The notes: a model not told the origin generated them from the sequence alone. Positions 10,401 through 22,032 are shown, counted from the first letter of the stretch. The stretch: DNA of 64,000 nucleotides from Mycoplasma sp. E35C (GCF_019873825.1 NZ_CP068418.1:682001-746000); one strand, 5' to 3'. Numbers and translations are program-made.

Positions 10401-11187
10401 AGCTAATAGTTACTCCGTACTTTTTATTTCATTCATCAATCTTTTCAGGTGTTGCATTAAACATATAATCATGAAACTCTTTTAAATCCACATCGACATT
10501 GTTTTTATCTTTATCCTTAATCAAATAAGCCATAGGAATTATGAAAACATCCTTATCAACATCTTTAAACATAATGATTGAATTATCAGCGAATTTAAAG
10601 AAATGATAAATACCAATCTTTTCATAAGCTTTTAGTTGGTTTGTTTTTGGTTGATATATTATGTCATAACCTTGCTTTTTGTAGGTATCTAGAAAATTCA
10701 TTTCATTTCATTCAAAACCAGGAACTTTAGCATTAAACTTATCTGAGTTATGTAAAAAACCAATAAAAGATAAGCGGTTATAATTAATTAAATAAGTTAA
10801 AAAGTTCTTTCTAAGAAATCTTAATACTTGAATTTGAGCAATTCTTAAATCAGGACTAGTTGATTTAATTGTATCGACTTTTTCGATCTCTTTTTGGTAC
10901 ATCTTTTGGATAATGACATAACCATTGTATTGGTTAGAATATATCTTTAAGGATTTGATAAATTCATCATTAACACTTGATTGAGCAGAAACATAATCAT
11001 CAACTGTTTTTTGATCTGAAAAAACATTTAATAAGAATTTATTAAGAATTGGATCGATCTTAGTTTGTTTATCTTGGTGACTAATTGTCGGGTTGTTATG
11101 AAGATCTCGCATTGGTGGAACTAAATACGAACATGAACTTAGAGGGATCGTTAAAACAAATGCTGATAATAACAGTTTCTTATTCAT
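10378..11187 (-). CDS. Lipoprotein, first gene of ABC exporter operon
   Basis: A 269-aa lipoprotein beginning MNKKLLLSAFVLTIPLSSC, with a short signal and Cys19. Two TGA codons at 10708 and 10429 must be read as Trp; the apparent downstream ORF starting MNFLDTYKK is its C-terminal part, not a separate gene. The tail VTISYALRAVN overlaps the next gene start. No enzymatic motif is visible. It is first in the operon lipoprotein-lipoprotein-permease-ATPase-lipoprotein. Confidence 0.85.
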
Positions 11188-11317
11188 AAAATTTATAAAA
11201 TAATACTAACATATTTATAATTTTTTTAAATAAAAATTTAAGGTTATTTGTAATCTTTATAAATGAGTAAGGAGATAAATATAAATTAATAAGGGGTTAA
11301 AGGTGCTTAAAATCAAT

Positions 11318-11346
11318 AAAAAAATCAACCTGATGGTTGATTTTTA
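11318..11346. terminator. Terminator between P30-like gene and lipoprotein operon
   Basis: Stem AAAAATCAACC / GGTTGATTTTT with loop TGAT. On the minus strand it ends the transcript of the gene stopping at 11366. T-runs on both sides make it symmetrical. Confidence 0.9.
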
Positions 11347-11365
11347 AATGCTTTTTGCTGTTTTT

Positions 11366-12538
11366 TTATCTTCTTGGTCCCATTGGAGGTTGACCCATGA
11401 CTCTTTGGTTAGCACCTGGACCCATTGGGCGAGGTTGTTGAGCAACTGTTACTACTCTTACAACTTGTTGAACAGGTTGTTGATTTGGTCTTACACCATT
11501 TACTGGTTGAACTACTCTAACACCAGGAGTATTTGGATTAATGCGAGCATTAGGTTGGTTAATTGGCATTGGGCCTCTAACATTCGGATTAACAGGTTGA
11601 ACTCTGCCTGGTTGAGCTGGCATTACGGTTACGCCTGGACGTTGTTGAACAACAACTTGAACTGGTTGAGCAGGTTGAACTTGAATAGCTTGTGGTCTAA
11701 TTACTTGGTTTTGAACCACAGTTCTAACACCAGCAGGGGTAGTGATCACTCTTTGTACTGGTTGTGCTGGTTGTACAACACGATTAATAACTTGTACTTG
11801 TTGAGGGTTAATCGCAGGTTGAGGTTTTAAAACAACAACTTGCATTGGTGAAGGGTTAGCTACAACTTGTTGAACTGGTTGAACAGCTTGAACTTGTTGA
11901 ACAACTGGTTGGATTCTTGGTTCTTCAACAACTTGATTAATTCCAGGTCTAGGAGCAATACCAGGTAGTGGAGCTACTTCTTCAACTTGCATTGTTGGAG
12001 CATCACCAAATTGACTAGCCACTGCTCTTGTTGATAATTCTTCAGTTGGAATATTACCAGTTGGCACTAATTGAGTTTCAGCAGATGTTAATGCTCTTGT
12101 TGTTAATTGTTCAGGAGCTTCAACTTCGGTAGTTGTTTCTTCTGTTAAATTTTCTCTTGATGCTTCTCTGCGGAACTCAGCACGTTCTCTAGCATATTCG
12201 TATTGTGAAGTCGCTTGGGTAACATTTAATCTATATCTAGCGTATAAGAAACCGCCAGCAATCAGACAAATTAAACCAATTGACAAACCTAGGATCATTC
12301 CAACGAATTGAAGTCATCCATAAGCGTTAAATTGAGCTACATTATCACTACCAAAAACTAATGAAATTGGAGGACCAGATACTGGTGGAGTATTAGCATT
12401 ATTAGCTCCTTCTTCAGCTGGTAATTCAACTGGAATTACCATGAAAGCCGTCATAATAATACCAATAATTAATGCAATTGCACCAATCACCAACAGTATT
12501 ATTGAGGTGTTTTTTTGTTTTTTAAATTCTTGATCCAT
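11366..12538 (-). CDS. P30/MGC2-like proline-rich cytadherence membrane protein
   Basis: A 390-aa protein with two transmembrane helices, residues about 12-34 and 78-102 (second one VGMILGLSIGLICLIAGG). A charged helix with YEYARERAEFRREAS follows, then a 230-residue P/Q/V-rich tail with QPVQQV-type repeats ending MGQPPMGPRR. The order TM-short loop-TM-charged helix-proline-rich tail matches M. pneumoniae P30 and M. gallisepticum MGC2, including the ILGL-IGL segment of TM2 and the PPxxPxR-type C-terminus. P30 works at the terminal organelle in adherence and gliding. It follows fusA by 112 bp with no T-tailed terminator, so read-through from the ribosomal operon is possible. Homology is inferred by layout, not by alignment. 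Confidence 0.78.
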
Positions 12539-12650
12539 GTTATTACAGCAAATATTTCTGTATTTTCTTCAATTTTAAATGATTAAAAAAAATTATTGCT
12601 GTTTTTCTTTAAAAATTAAAGAATATTAATTTTATATAGATAAATTAATA

Positions 12651-14720
12651 TTATTTTTTAGTTTTAGCTTCAATCACTTTTTCAGTAACTGATTTTGGAG
12701 CTTCAGCGTAGTGAGAGAACTGCATAATGTAGTTTCCACGACCTTGAGTGAATGATCTTAGATCAGTTGCATAACCAAACATTTCACTTAAAGGAACTTT
12801 AGCTTTAATTACTTGAATGTTATCACGTGATTCAGTTCCTTCGATCATACCACGACGTGAAGAAATATCACCCATAGTATCACCAAAGTATTGTTCAGGA
12901 ACTGTTACTTCAATTGCCATGATTGGTTCTAATAAAGCAGGGTTACAACGTTTACCAGCTTCTTTAAGCGCCATTGATGCAGCAATCTTATAAGCCATTT
13001 CGTTTGAGTCGACATCATGGTATGAACCATCAAATAGACTAGCTTTAATGTCGATCATTGGATAACCAGCTAATGGACCGTTGTTCATAGCAGCTTCTAA
13101 ACCAGCTTTAACTGATTTAATGTATTCTTTTGGAATCTTACCACCAACAATCTTGTCTTCAAACTCAAAACCTTTATCATGGTTAGGTTCAAAAGTAATT
13201 ACAACGTGACCGTATTGACCACGACCACCAGATTGTTTAATGTATTTACCTTCAACATCAGCTTTTGATTTTAATGTTTCACGGTAACTTACTTGTGGAG
13301 CACCAACGTTTACATCAACTTTGAATTCTCTTCTTAAACGGTCTACTAAGATGTCTAAGTGTAATTCACCCATCCCAGCAATAATTGTTTGACCGGTTTC
13401 TTCATCAGTGAATGTTCTGAATGTTGGGTCTTCTTCTGCTAACTTAGATAATGATAATCCCATTTTTTCTTGGTCAGCTTTTGTTTTAGGTTCAACAGCT
13501 AATGAGATTACAGGTTCAGCAAATGACATTGATTCTAATGTCACTTCTTGGTTTTCAGAAGCAATAGTATCACCAGTTGTTGTATCTTTTAATCCAACGA
13601 TCGCACAGATATCACCAGCTCTGATTTCTTCAATTTCATTACGTTGTTGAGCGTGCATTTTCACAATTCTTGATACACGTTCTTTTTTGTCTTTAGTTGT
13701 ATTAACAACATAAGAACCAGAAGATAGAACACCTGAATAAACACGAACGAAAGTTAATCTACCTACAAACGGGTCAGTTGCAACTTTGAATGCTAAACCA
13801 ACAAACGGAGCATCATCGCTTGTTTGAATTTGGATTTCATCATCACCCTTATAACCCTTAGCAGGAGGAACATCGATTGGTGAAGGTAAGTAATCAACTA
13901 CTGCATCTAATAAAGGTTTAACCCCTTTGTTTTTAAATGCTGTTCCACATAATACTGGGAATAATGAAGATGAAATTACACCTTTACGGATACAAGATTT
14001 GATTTCAGCTTTAGAAATTTCTTGACCTTCTAAGTATTTTTCCATTACAGCTTCATCAAATGTTACGATTTCATCTAACATGTGAGCGTGAGCTGCTTTA
14101 GCTGCATCTAACATATCAGCTGGAATGTCTTCGATTTTGAAGTTTTCGTTTTCTCCACCATCAAAGAAGTAAGCTTTCATTTCAACTAAGTCAATAAGAC
14201 CATTGAAATCACTTTCAGCACCGATTGGTAATTGAATTGGAACAGCTTTAACCCCTAATCTTGAGTGAATTGAAGCAACTGATTTTTCAAAGTTAGCACC
14301 AGTTTTGTCCATCTTATTAACGAACACAATTCTAGGTACTTCATATCTACTTGCTTGACGTCAAACTGTTTCAGTTTGAGGTTCAACCCCCATTTGGGCA
14401 TCTAATACTGCAACAGCACCATCTAATACTCTTAATGAACGTTCAACTTCTACTGTGAAGTCAACGTGTCCTGGGGTATCAATTAGGTTTAATTGGCAAT
14501 CTTTTCAAGTAACTGAAGTTGCAGCAGAAGTAATGGTAATTCCACGTTCTTTTTCTTGTGCCATTCAGTCCATAACCGAAGCACCATCGTGGGTTTCACC
14601 AATCTTGTGAGTTTTTCCTGAGTGGAATAAAATTCTTTCAGAAGTTGTCGTCTTACCAGCGTCAATGTGCGCCATAATCCCGAAGTTTCTGAATTTTTCT
14701 AAAGGATATTGTCTAGCCAT
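12651..14720 (-). CDS. fusA: Translation elongation factor G
   Basis: The 689-aa GTPase that drives ribosomal translocation. Domain I begins AHIDAGKTT (residues 17-25), then DTPGHVDF and [11 protein letters not shown]. The later domains show RGQYGHV and the domain V motif [17 protein letters not shown]. The first 131 residues are hidden in standard-code reading by TGA(Trp) codons; the real ATG is at 14720. It is third in the classical rpsL-rpsG-fusA order, here preceded by rpsD. Confidence 0.97.
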
Positions 14721-14750
14721 ATTCTCTTTGTTATTGAATTAAATCAAAAA

Positions 14751-15218
<468 letters not shown>

Positions 15219-15227
15219 AACTTAGTC

Positions 15228-15653
15228 CTATTTTTTCTTATCTGCCTTTGGACGTTTTGCACCATATGCAGAACGTTGTTGTCTTCTTTTATCTACACCA
15301 GTTGTATCTAGTGTTCCACGAACGATATGATATCTTACCCCTGGTAAGTCTTTTACACGACCACCTCTGATTAATACTACAGAGTGTTCTTGTAAGTTAT
15401 GACCTTCACCTGGAATATAAGCTAACACTTCCATACCATTAGTTAATTTAACCTTAGCATACTTACGTAACGCTGAGTTAGGTTTTTTAGGAGTCATTGT
15501 CCCCACACGAGTACATACACCTCTTTTGAATGGAGATGATTTGTCAGTGATTTTCTTTTCTAATGTGTTTAAGTTAACTTGTAGTGCAGGAGACTTAGAT
15601 TTTTTAACTTTACTTTTACGAGGTTTTCTAATTAATTGTGCAATTGTTGCCAT
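15228..15653 (-). CDS. rpsL: 30S ribosomal protein S12
   Basis: A 141-aa decoding-centre protein with the invariant stretches [28 protein letters not shown] and [11 protein letters not shown]. The Lys of KKPNSA, at the site where streptomycin resistance commonly arises, is wild type. It is 21 bp downstream of rpsD, in the same direction. Confidence 0.98.
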   Translation of the reverse strand: MATIAQLIRKPRKSKVKKSKSPALQVNLNTLEKKITDKSSPFKRGVCTRVGTMTPKKPNSALRKYAKVKLTNGMEVLAYIPGEGHNLQEHSVVLIRGGRVKDLPGVRYHIVRGTLDTTGVDKRRQQRSAYGAKRPKADKKK

Positions 15654-15674
15654 ACTTATCTTTTATCTCCCTAA

Positions 15675-16298
15675 CTATTTAACTAAACGTTTGTAGTACT
15701 CAACAACGTAAGTTTCATTAATTTCAGCAGGTAATTCGTTACGTTCTGGGTATCTTACGTAAGTTCCTGAGAAAGTTTTCTTATTAACTTCTACAAAAGC
15801 AGCTGTTGCTTTTGATTCACTAGCTTGTTTTACTAATGGTAAATTTTGTGCTCTTGTTTTTAGTTCGATTACTGAACCTAATGGAATTAAAGCACTTGCA
15901 ATATCAACAGTTTTACCATTAACTAACACATGGCCGTGGTTTACTAATTGTCTAGCCCCTCTTCTTGTTGGAGCAAAACCCATTCTGAACACTAAGTTAT
16001 CTAAACGAGATTCTAATGTTCTGAATAAGTTCATAGTTAAAATCCCGCTCATTTTCTTAGCAACAGCGAATAGTCTTCTGAACTGACGGTCATTTAAACC
16101 ATACATGAATTGCATTTTTTGCTTTTCTTGTAATTGTTCACCGTAGTTTGATAATTTAGGACGAATTAATGATCCGTGTTGTCCTGGGATCTTAACACCC
16201 TTTTTTGATTTATTATTCGTAAATTCTTTACCAGATTCAAGAATTGAAAAATTCAATCTTCTGGCTTTACGATAAATGCTGCCTGTATAACGTGACAT
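15675..16298 (-). CDS. rpsD: 30S ribosomal protein S4
   Basis: A 207-aa primary assembly protein of the 30S body: N-terminal SRYTGSIYRKARRLNFS, then the S4 RNA-binding domain (LESRLDNLVFRMGFAPTRRGARQLVNHGHVLVNG). S4 normally autoregulates its own operon. Here it heads a rpsD-rpsL-rpsG-fusA cluster and is preceded by a candidate structured leader. Placing rpsD directly before rpsL-rpsG-fusA differs from M. pneumoniae, where I recall rpsD next to hmw1. Confidence 0.97.
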   Translation of the reverse strand: MSRYTGSIYRKARRLNFSILESGKEFTNNKSKKGVKIPGQHGSLIRPKLSNYGEQLQEKQKMQFMYGLNDRQFRRLFAVAKKMSGILTMNLFRTLESRLDNLVFRMGFAPTRRGARQLVNHGHVLVNGKTVDIASALIPLGSVIELKTRAQNLPLVKQASESKATAAFVEVNKKTFSGTYVRYPERNELPAEINETYVVEYYKRLVK

Positions 16299-16375
16299 TT
16301 ATAAATAATCCTTGTTTATGTGAATTGTTACACGCAAACAAACAAGATATATAAAACTAATTCTTAAATAATAAA

Positions 16376-16448
16376 GAGATGTTAAACGTGTTCGGTATAA
16401 TCAGCCTACCTAGTTACGACCGCAATGAAATTAACCATCACGCATCCC
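16376..16448 (-). promoter_or_regulatory. Candidate structured leader RNA of the rpsD operon
   Basis: A locally GC-richer block 78 bp upstream of rpsD. On the minus strand GGGAUG (16443-16448) pairs with CAUCUC (16376-16381). CGUG (16439-16442) pairs with CACG (16387-16390) across a five-base bulge. An inner helix GGUUAA / UUAUACC closes around a loop containing GCGGUCGUAACUAGG. Three nested helices in the transcribed leader of a ribosomal protein gene fit an autoregulatory element, probably for S4. The structure is visible; the ligand is inferred. Confidence 0.55.
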
Positions 16449-16519
16449 TTGTTTTAGTCTAATATTAGTTTGCTGAACGTGCTCCTATATTATATATTAA
16501 AAAGTTAATTTTTTAGGGT

Positions 16520-17735
16520 TTATTTCTTATTGTGTTCAATCAGAAATTATCAGTTCAATTGTTTTTAGACAATCAAGCAAATAAGATAGTTATTGTTTTT
16601 AATTAATAAGATGCTTTAAGCATATATTTATTAATAAATGCTTATATTGAGCTAATGTTTATTTATTCTTATTAATCATTGTTGATAATTCTGTTTAATT
16701 TATTGTCAGTTTTTAATACAACCCAAAAGTAGTTAGTTTACATAATGTTCAAAACATTATAGCTCTAACAAACTATATTTAGTTGTCATATCTTTATGAT
16801 TGATTATTTTTAAGCTAAACACCATACTTATTATCATTACTTAAAAGTTTTGATAATAACTTTTTATGACATTAAAAACTTACTGATTTTTAATCAAAAT
16901 CATATCAATATTTAACATTGTCAAATTGTTACAAAATTATCAGTATTCTCGTAGTTTTTAATTAATTAGATAAGTTTAAACTAATCAAATAGCATGGTTT
17001 AATTTAAACCATTATAACTATTTAATAGTTTAGCTTTGTCAAGCTTATATTAATTATGATTACGAACGAGCCAATATATTGATTGTTAATTATTGTGATT
17101 AATTAACAACATTTTATAAGTTATGCTTCGTGCTAATAATTACTAAATTCATTTAAGAATTTAGCTTAATTAAGTTAATAGCAAATGTTCATAATTAACT
17201 TTTTAAGTTTTTATGACCTTAAAAAGTTAAATAAGTCTTTAACTTATGTTTATATTATTAGCAAAGTTTAACCATCAACATGTTTTAGATCTATTTAAAG
17301 TAACTTTGAATTAATCAAAGTTCATTAAATTAGTTTTACTCATGTTTAAAGTTAGAGTTGCCACTAACTTATGAAGTTGGCTAAACAATTGGTTTGGACA
17401 CAAAATTATTTTATGGTTTTTGTTTGCTTTCACTTAAAGTTTTATATCACTTTAAGATAAGATTTTATTGTTATATTCTTAGTTTTAAAATTTCTAAATT
17501 TACGCTAAATTTATCGTTTTTTTAACCATTAAAGTTAATAGTTAAATTAACTAAATTTATCATTTTTTATGATTGAAAATAGTTACTTCTTTTTAACGCT
17601 CATAGTAATTAAACTAAGAACTTTCTTTTCATTCCTTAATAGTCAGATTAAGCTTTATTTTTAAATAAGAGCTTAACTAACCATAGCAATTAACAAAAGT
17701 TAATGCTAGCTAATTTAATCAAAGATTGATTAAAT
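16520..17735. other. 1.2-kb non-coding block dense in small inverted repeats
   Basis: No open frame in code 4. I count about twenty short palindromes or hairpins. Perfect arms include 8 bp at 16742-16760, 9 bp at 16828-16859, 9 bp at 16994-17012, 10 bp at 17083-17109, 8 bp at 17143-17164, 11 bp at 17197-17228, 8 bp at 17302-17322, 8 bp at 17433-17456 and 8 bp at 17714-17733. Arms are different in each, so it is not a simple repeat array. It lies between the stop of a lipoprotein gene and the rpsD leader, both minus strand. Confidence 0.6.
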
Positions 17736-19544
17736 TTATTCGATTAGAGTGTTTGAGTAAGAAACAAATTTATCGTTTCCAGTATCTTTACCTAATACAG
17801 CTAAAACTGCTTGGCTATCAGATGTAACTGATCTTACCATGTGGTTTAAGTAGAAACCTGAATCCTTAGCACCAGATACTCCACCAGCTCACATATTTTT
17901 TGTTTGAGAGATTAATGTTTTAAGTTGAGTTTTAACTGTTTCAAGAGCTTTTTTGCTTTCTTCAGATGCATCTTGTTTAGCAGATAAAGCATTAACTTTA
18001 TCATCATTTAAATCATTTAATGAGTTAGTGTTTAAGAAAATACCAACAGCACCTCTTCATGTGCTACCAGTTAATTTGTAGAAATCAATAAAGTCGTTGA
18101 TGTTAGCATAACCATCTTTTCCAACTTTAGATTCAGCATTTTTAAATGCAGTTTCTAAATCAGTTAGTGATTTGTAAATTCCATCTTTTGTTAATGCATT
18201 TTGAGCTTTAGCATCACCATAGAAAGCAGCATTAACTTTGTTTAATAAAGTATCACCTGTTACAGCTTCCATAGCTAATTCAAAGCTTGATTTCTTGTTA
18301 CCATCTTTTTTGAAGATTTCGTTAGAACTTCATTGATCAGATAATTTTTTAAAATTAGCAATTGCAGTTTTAGCAACACTAAGTCTAGATACGATGTCTG
18401 AGTTAGAACTAATGTTTTCAAATACTTTATCTTGAACTGCTTCTGATTTGTTTTCAGGTGTAGTTAAAGCAACAGCATTGATTGCACCATCAATTGTTCT
18501 TTGTTCACGGTCTAAGATTAAAGCCATGATTCCACCGAATAATCTGAATGCGTCTTCTTCTTTAACGTTGTTAGTAAATTGGTTACCTAAACCACCATTA
18601 ACTGCTTCAAAGAATCTAGCTAAGTCATTGTATGAATTTTTTGTTGGTTTAGCAAATTCATATACTGATTTAGAGTTTGCTTTAAATAGATTCATTAAGT
18701 CGGTAATGTTTGCTGATTTAACTAACTCGCTTAATGGTTTAGTTGTGTCAAAAGTTACTTTAGTTTCTAATAATTTAGCTAATGTATTGAATTCTTCAAA
18801 TAAAGCTTTTCATTTAGTTTCAAAACTTGCTTTTGCTGTTTTTAATTCTTCTAAACTAGCAGTTCCTTTGATTAATTTTTCTTGATTATCACCACCAAAA
18901 GCAACTAATTCTTTTAATTTAGTTGAAAAGTTTTTGGCAAATTCTAATAGTCCAAGTCTAGTTTTTTCTCTTATGTTATCACGTCCATCTTTTTTATCAT
19001 TTTCTTTTTCAAATTTATCAGCAATTGACAGAACGTGTTTTCAGAAACCTTTATTTTCTTGTTCTTTTGGCGGGGTTTCTTTATTGTCTTTTTGTTCTTC
19101 TGTTTGTGGTTTAGTTGTTTGTTCTTCCCCTTCTTTCTTACTACCATTTTCTTGTTGAGTAGCAGCAGGAGCAGCATCATCTAATAAAGTAACACTAGAA
19201 CTTTGAGTAGTTTTATCTTTTGAACCAGATTCACCTTCTTTACCAGCTGTTTCTTTACCAGCCGCTTCATCTTTAGATTTAACTTCTGGTTTTTTAGATT
19301 TATCAGTTTCTTCTTTTTTAGGAGCTTGATCCACTGTTAATTGTAAAGATTGACTAATTACATTATTAACTTGTTGGATTGTATTAATGTTTCCAAAAGC
19401 AGCAGCTCTAAATTCAGCATCCGCACTAAATTCGTAAGGTTTTGATGATTTAGCAGGCATTTGACTACATGAGCTTAAAATCATACCACCTACAACAGGT
19501 AATACTCCACCTAAACTAAATAAAATTCTTTTAGTTCTTTTCAT
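17736..19544 (-). CDS. Lipoprotein, 602 aa, with charged low-complexity linker
   Basis: Signal MKRTKRILFSLGG, lipobox MILSSC (Cys26). Residues about 75-165 form a K/E/Q/S/T-rich disordered linker (for example GKETAGKEGESGSKDK). A largely helical domain follows, without recognised motifs, to the end at DKFVSYSNTLIE. Several TGA codons break it in the standard code. It lies about 330 bp downstream of the DUF31 lipoprotein with a terminator-like hairpin between, so it is probably separately transcribed. Surface location likely; function unknown. Confidence 0.85.
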
Positions 19545-19878
19545 AGTTTATAAAATTTCTTTTTCGATTATTTTTGTATTGTCGTTATTAATTGAATAAC
19601 ACTATAGTTAGGAGACTATTTTGTTAATAATTAATAAAGTAGATTTTTGTTATTTGTTATTTAAAAACTCTTTTGTTTAACTGCTCAAATTAGGATAATG
19701 AACAAAAAAACAAAAGGGTTTCAATTATTATATTCATAAAATTACGAAAATTTCAACAAATAAACTCATAGGTTTATATTTCTATAGAAATAAAACCTAG
19801 TTAAGTATAAGATTTTAGTTATCTAACTTCACTAGGTTTTATTAATGCTTATTTATTAAGGGTTTTAGTTAATTATGA
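19545..19878. other. Non-coding gap with hairpins
   Basis: Contains a 10-bp stem AAAACCTAGT / ACTAGGTTTT at 19792-19840, just downstream of the DUF31 gene (likely its terminator on the minus strand). A looser inverted repeat CTTTTGTTT / AAACAAAAG lies between 19667 and 19724. The rest is promoter space for the 602-aa lipoprotein. Confidence 0.55.
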
Positions 19879-21954
19879 TTAGAAAATTTCTGGGAATAAG
19901 TAAGAACCTTTACCTTGTAATTTGTCATACTCAATGTGTTTTAAATACTCTTTTAAAGCATGACGATATGAATTAGTTTGGTTTGGGTATTTATTCTTAT
20001 TTGTGCCATCAATCAAGTTGTAAGGTTCAACGTGGATTGTGAATTTTTTAGTTTGGTTGTTTTCTTTAATTTGGATGTCAAAATTTAATTCTTTATCCTG
20101 AGCTAAATAATCAAACAATCCTGTTTGTTGTTGGTTTGTGAATGAATTGTATTTATCAGAAGTATATCCACCTCAATAAATTCCGATTGGTAAACCATAT
20201 TTAGAATAAACCACACTACCACTAGAACCTTTTTGTAATGATGAACGTTCGATCTCTTGAACAACACCATATTGGTGGTAAAACCTTCTGTGGAATAATT
20301 GGTATAAGCCATTATAGTTTTGCATTTGTAAAACTCTGGCATTTGGAATATTGTTTTGTAATGGTCTTGTGGTATCTAGACTTAAATTGTTTTGAACCCA
20401 TCTAAATCTGGTGGTTTCTTTAACAATTTTATTAGTATCGTTTCTAACACCTGGATAACCAGCAATAAAGCCACGGTCTAAGGTTTTGATATTAAACTTA
20501 TCAGCTTGATTTCTTCTAGCAGAAGGATAATCAATATCTACAAAAGGTAGGTTGTGGTTTGAAACGTTTGGTTGGATTGGGTTTTTGGCAATTTCTGATG
20601 ATGCTTTAAGTTCATCAATTGCATCTAGAATGTATTTAGAAATCATTCTAGCACCAATTTCTTCTCTTGAATTACCTCTAATTTTTGAGGTGTCAGTATC
20701 AACTAAGAAGCTGATAACTGCAAAGTCTTTATAAATACCAATCCCTTTATTCTTAAAGTTATTAGCATCAACACTGCGATCAACAATGCCCTGGTTACGA
20801 TCAGATAGTTCTAATAATTCGTCTTTTTTCAACTTACCATCAATGTAATTTTGATAGAAATTAGTTTCTCAATAATCTTTAAACTCACTTGCAGTTTTTT
20901 TATCATTAACAAAATCAGTAGCTGCAAAAATTGTTTGCGGTCTACCTAATCTTGAAGTGCGGAAGATATTATTTAAGAAATAATGGCTTTCATTGTTTGG
21001 AATAGAATCATAGAAATAACCATGATCTGGTTCTAAATAAGTAACGTATTGAGCTTCTTTATTTGCAGCCGTATTATTTTTTGCATTAAACGTTACATCT
21101 GGTGATTTACCAATTGAAAAACCAATTGTTTGTGGATAGTTATCACCCTTAATTGGAGTGATGTAATCACGATCTGATTTAAATGCTTGAGCAACATGAA
21201 GGTTAGTTGCTAAAAACACACGGTATATTCCTGGTTTTTTTGGATAAGTTAAATAATCTAATAATCAACCTGTCCCATTGTTTACTTCGTATTGATTAAC
21301 TCGGGCTTTAGTATTTTTATCTTGATATGAATAACGTGAATAGAATTCTAATGCAAAACTGCGCTTTCATATCTTTTTATAAATATCTTGATCACTATAA
21401 ACCTTAGCTGTTGTTGGTGGATTTTTAACTTCTGATTTTGGGGGTTGATTATCCATTATTTCAACATCATTACCCTTATCACTTTGAGTTTCTTCTGGCT
21501 TTTTAATATCTTCTTCTTTTCTTGTTGGGGTGTTTGTTAATTCTTCTTTCTTAAATCCCTCAAGTTCGATATTAAAATCCTTAGTTAAGGTTGAACCTTC
21601 ATTGGTAATATAAAATTCCAGAGTGAATGATAATTCACCCCTTGTATCATCTTGAATTAGATTTCTAATCCGATGGTTGATTTGATTATCACTACCAATT
21701 GAATGTATATAGTCTTTATTAATTGAAACCTTAAAGTATTTTTCATAATTTAATGATGATACATTAGTAGCTAATACATCAGATAAATCCTGGTTAGCTT
21801 GGATTGATAAATCATCCTTTGATAGCTTATGAAATAACTCTAAAGCAGTCATTTTGTTGATTTTTAAAAATTCCAAATTAACGCAAGACGAGCTTACGAT
21901 TGCAGTTACAGTTAATCCACAAAACAACTTAAAAATACTTCTTAGTTTTTTCAA
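19879..21954 (-). CDS. DUF31-type lipoprotein, mycoplasma immunoglobulin-protease-like
   Basis: A 691-aa lipoprotein: signal MKKLRSIFKLFCGLTVTAIV, Cys24, an acidic/proline linker near 140-190, then a trypsin-like domain. The probable catalytic triad is His253 (FLATNLHVAQ, preceded by GTGWLLDY), Asp410 (YKDFAVISF) and Ser578 (KGSSGSVVYSKYGLPIGIYWGG). This pattern is that of mycoplasmal DUF31 peptidases, whose best-known member MIP cleaves immunoglobulin held by MIB. No MIB-like partner was recognised next to it; the neighbouring 602-aa lipoprotein shows no clear resemblance. Protease activity is likely, the substrate is inferred. Confidence 0.85.
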
Positions 21955-22032
21955 TGTTAATAAAGAATACTTGTTCTTATTATTTTATTATTAAATAAAT
22001 AAAAAAACAGAGTAAATAGCACTTATTGACAA

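Noticed and set aside
10378-10701. Small independent gene starting MNFLDTYKK
   Set aside because: It is continuous with the upstream lipoprotein frame through TGA(Trp) at 10708 and is its C-terminus.
11348-11830. Plus-strand open frame rich in Trp, Leu, Asn and Ser
   Set aside because: It is the antisense of the proline/glutamine-rich tail of the P30-like gene; composition is a by-product and no start context is present.
12651-14327. Separate truncated EF-G gene starting [10 protein letters not shown]
   Set aside because: The upstream frame continues through TGA(Trp) codons to a normal ATG at 14720 with the G1 motif, so the gene is whole.
16376-16448. 5S rRNA or SRP RNA
   Set aside because: A CCGAACACG stretch recalls 5S rRNA, but the remaining 5S helices and length are absent, and the SRP GGAAGCAGC tetraloop motif is not found.
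16520-17735. CRISPR or repeat array in the hairpin-rich block
   Set aside because: Each hairpin has a different sequence and spacing, so there is no shared repeat unit.
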